This document shows positions 61,901-64,000 of a DNA stretch of 64,000 nucleotides, piece by piece. The translations under genes and the position numbers were made by a program. Each line of letters starts with the position of its first letter. The stretch's first letter is position 1. The notes under the pieces are model-generated. The model did not search any database and was not told the origin of the DNA. It was given only the letters and a program-made list of their open reading frames with translations. Origin of the DNA: Amorphus coralli DSM 19760 (GTDB lineage Bacteria > Pseudomonadota > Alphaproteobacteria > Rhizobiales > Amorphaceae); NCBI RefSeq assembly GCF_000374525.1, contig NZ_KB894575.1, positions 1 through 64,000 on the forward strand, in the 5' to 3' direction.

Positions 61901-63736
61901 TCACGAGGACGAGGAGCCGGTGTCCTTGCTTTCCTTGTTGCGCTTGAACGGGCTGGCGATGTTGTCCCACAACTCCACCTTCACCCCCTGGCGCCGCATG
62001 ATGACGTACTGCTGCAGCACCGACAGGGCGTTGTTCCAGGCCCAGTAGATGACCAGGCCGGCCGGGAAGCTGGCGAGCATGAAGGTGAAGATCACCGGCA
62101 TCCAGTTGAAGATCATCGCCTGGGTCGGGTCCGGCGGGGTCGGGTTCATCTTCATCTGCAGCCACATCGTGACACCCATGATGAGCGGCCAGATGCCGAT
62201 CATGAGGAACGACGGCGGATCCCACGGGATCAGGCCGAACAGGTTGAAGATGGTCGTCGGGTCGGGCGCCGAGAGGTCCTGGATCCAGCCGAAGAAGGGC
62301 GCGTGCCGCATCTCGATGGTGACCAGGATGACCTTGTAGAGCGCGAAGAAGACCGGGATCTGGATCAGGATCGGAATACAGCCCGAGACCGGGTTGATCT
62401 TCTCCTTCTTGTAGATCTCCATCATGGCCTGCTGCTGCTTGACGCGGTCGTCCTTGTACCGCTCGCGCAGCTTGACCATTTCCGGCTGCAGCTTCTTCAT
62501 CTTGCTCATCGACACGTAGGCCTTGTTGGCCAACGGGAAGAAGATTGCCTTCACCAGCACGGTGACGATGAGGATGGCGACGCCGAAGTTGCCCACGAGC
62601 TTGTAGAAGAAGTCGAGGGCGTAGAACATCGGCTTGGTGAGGAAATAGAACCAGCCCCAGTCGATCAACAGGTCGAACTTCTCGATGCCGAGCGACGACT
62701 CGTAGCCGGAAATGACGTCGACTTCCTTGGCGCCGGCAAACAGCAGGTTGCGCGCCTCGCCACTCTGACCCGGCTGGATCGTGACCGCATCCTCCAGGAA
62801 GTCGGTCTGGAAGATCGGTTTGCCGTCGCGCTGGGTGGCCGACAGCCGCGGCTGGAACTGCGATCCCGGGTTCGGGACCAGCGTTGCCGCCCAGTATTTG
62901 TCGGTGAAGCCGAGCCAGCCGCCGGAGCTCTTCGTCGGCGTGATCGGGCCGTCGTCGACGAGATCGTCGTAGCTGAACTCCTCAAGCCCCTCCTCGCCGA
63001 AGACGCCGATCGGTCCCTCGTGCAGCACGAAGAAGCCGGACACCTCGGGCTCGCCATGGCGCGAGATCAGGCCGTAGGGGTAGAGCGTCACCGCGTTCGG
63101 GGTGTCGTTGGTGACCCCCTGGGTGACGGTGAACATGTAGTTGTCGTCGATGGCGTAGGTGCGGGTGAAGGTGATGCCCGCGTCGTTGGTCCACTTGACG
63201 GTGACCGGCGTGTCCTGGGTCAGCTTGCCGGCGCCGTCGACCTCCCATTCCGTGTCCGGACCCGGCACCTGGACCTTGGCATCGCCCTGTCCGCCGGCGA
63301 CCCAGCCGAACTCCGCATAGTAGGGATCGGGCGCGCCGGACGGCGAGAACAGCACGATCGTCGGGCTCGAGGGGTCGACGGTCTCGTGGTAGTCCTTCAG
63401 CCGCAGGTCGTCGATACGCCCGCCCTGGAGGTTGATGGAGCCTTCGACCCGGTCCGTCTCGATCGGCAGGCGGGAGGTGGCCGCAAGCGCCGCGGGACGG
63501 TCGGCAGCCGGTGCGATCTGTCCGCCGGCCGAAGGTGCGCTCGACGTGGCGGAGGGCGACGCCGTGCCGTCGGTCGGCTGCGGAACATTGGAACCGGGCG
63601 TGGTCGCCGCCTGTTCCGCCTGCTCCTGCTGCGCGGCCCGGCGTTCCGCCTGCTGCGGCTCGACCAGGAAATACTGCCAGCCGATCAGAACGGCGAGCGA
63701 CAGGGCGATCGCGAGAATGAAATTCTTGTTTTCCAT
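61901..63736 (-). CDS. yidC: Membrane protein insertase YidC
   Basis: The 611-residue insertase that integrates membrane proteins with or without the Sec translocon. An N-terminal transmembrane anchor (about 5-23) is followed by a low-complexity linker, the large periplasmic P1 domain (about 70-350) and the conserved insertase part of five helices (about 365-580). [20 protein letters not shown] and [23 protein letters not shown] carry the hydrophilic-groove region. The start at 63736 lies 12 bases after the rnpA stop. A yidD gene, often between them, is absent. Confidence 0.96.
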   Translation of the reverse strand: MENKNFILAIALSLAVLIGWQYFLVEPQQAERRAAQQEQAEQAATTPGSNVPQPTDGTASPSATSSAPSAGGQIAPAADRPAALAATSRLPIETDRVEGSINLQGGRIDDLRLKDYHETVDPSSPTIVLFSPSGAPDPYYAEFGWVAGGQGDAKVQVPGPDTEWEVDGAGKLTQDTPVTVKWTNDAGITFTRTYAIDDNYMFTVTQGVTNDTPNAVTLYPYGLISRHGEPEVSGFFVLHEGPIGVFGEEGLEEFSYDDLVDDGPITPTKSSGGWLGFTDKYWAATLVPNPGSQFQPRLSATQRDGKPIFQTDFLEDAVTIQPGQSGEARNLLFAGAKEVDVISGYESSLGIEKFDLLIDWGWFYFLTKPMFYALDFFYKLVGNFGVAILIVTVLVKAIFFPLANKAYVSMSKMKKLQPEMVKLRERYKDDRVKQQQAMMEIYKKEKINPVSGCIPILIQIPVFFALYKVILVTIEMRHAPFFGWIQDLSAPDPTTIFNLFGLIPWDPPSFLMIGIWPLIMGVTMWLQMKMNPTPPDPTQAMIFNWMPVIFTFMLASFPAGLVIYWAWNNALSVLQQYVIMRRQGVKVELWDNIASPFKRNKESKDTGSSSS

Positions 63737-63748
63737 GACCGCACCGGT

Positions 63749-64000
63749 TCAGGAGTCTCGGGCGCGCCGGCGCTGGGGCCGACGGTCGACGGCGTTGTGG
63801 ACCCGCTCGAACGCGACTTCAAGGTCGGACAGGAGATCGGGATAGGAGCGCGACAGGGCGGACCGACGTCCGACGAGGACGTAGCTGCACCCCTGCCGGG
63901 CCTGGCCGCCTCCCTCGCCGACCGCGGCTTTCAGGCGCCTGCGAATGCGATTGCGCTCGACGGAATTGCCCGTGCGCTTGGTCACGGTGAAGCCGAACCG
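63749..64000 (-). CDS. rnpA: Ribonuclease P protein component, 5'-truncated by the window end
   Basis: The C-terminal 83 residues of the protein subunit of RNase P. The visible start RFGFTVTKRTGNSVERNRIRRRL holds the diagnostic RNR motif (NRIRRRL) that binds the catalytic RNA. The frame is open through position 64000, so about 30-45 N-terminal residues lie outside. An internal GTG at 63985 is not the true start. rpmH is expected further out. Confidence 0.9.
   Translation of the reverse strand, partial: RFGFTVTKRTGNSVERNRIRRRLKAAVGEGGGQARQGCSYVLVGRRSALSRSYPDLLSDLEVAFERVHNAVDRRPQRRRARDS

Overview
The window is GC-rich chromosomal DNA from an alphaproteobacterium, most likely of the order Hyphomicrobiales (Rhizobiales). 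Three things point there: the block rnpA-yidC-engB-argB-(HAD nucleotidase)-dapD-dapE at the right edge, which is a familiar order in that group; the alphaproteobacterial families DUF1150, DUF3775 and MmcB; and the RegB/RegA redox system next to ethylmalonyl-CoA pathway genes and a cytochrome bc1 operon. The genus cannot be resolved from this sequence alone.

Layout. 1-5243: an accessory, repeat-rich stretch with a DoxX protein, an AT-rich AIPR-type defence gene, an exported intradiol-dioxygenase-like protein paired with a ferric-reductase-like membrane protein, and a DUF3775 gene. 5556-10088: ffh-rpsP-rimM-trmD, then an hsp20-DUF1150 pair that carries a heat-shock promoter and an apparent ROSE-type RNA thermometer where rplS is often found. 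10321-12437: an unrecognised, comparatively AT-rich membrane protein and a 27-residue small ORF. 12527-16017: divergent ethylmalonyl-CoA mutase and crotonyl-CoA carboxylase/reductase. 16224-20942: a betaine/choline-type ABC importer with two tandem binding proteins, followed by a large MscS channel (osmotic theme). 23749-31185: CAP lipoprotein, acyl-CoA synthetase, EEP phosphatase, small cytochrome c, a PHA depolymerase with an unusual C-terminal domain, and an ABC-2 exporter. 31303-33318: regB-regA. 33483-46824: AsmA, ChrA, MmcB, FUSC, TRIC-like channel, hemF, cupin, aldo/keto reductase, Crp/Fnr regulator, VOC protein, diguanylate cyclase, and a GNAT gene broken by one stop codon. 47097-52453: ABC exporter, trmL, petABC. 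52681-55470: a TRAP transporter. 55609-64000 (minus strand): lysine, arginine and membrane-biogenesis genes up to a truncated rnpA.

How parts fit together. Ccr and the mutase assimilate acetyl-CoA units, and the PHA depolymerase and acyl-CoA synthetase can feed the same pool. RegBA, a Crp/Fnr protein, petABC, hemF and the small cytochrome c form a respiratory and redox theme; an FNR/FixK-like box lies upstream of the cytochrome c gene and a GCGAC-type palindrome lies upstream of petA. Two interspersed repeat families (one built around a TTCGC hairpin, the other around an ACTTTTCC/GGAAACGC core) recur between genes across the whole window.

I did not find a convincing multi-gene system that is wholly new. 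The observations most worth testing are the heat-shock promoter plus ROSE-like hairpin of hsp20, the PHA depolymerase fused to a helix-hairpin-helix domain, the nonsense-interrupted GNAT gene, the lone AIPR gene, the orphan membrane protein at 10321-12255, and the palindromes between the ethylmalonyl-CoA genes.
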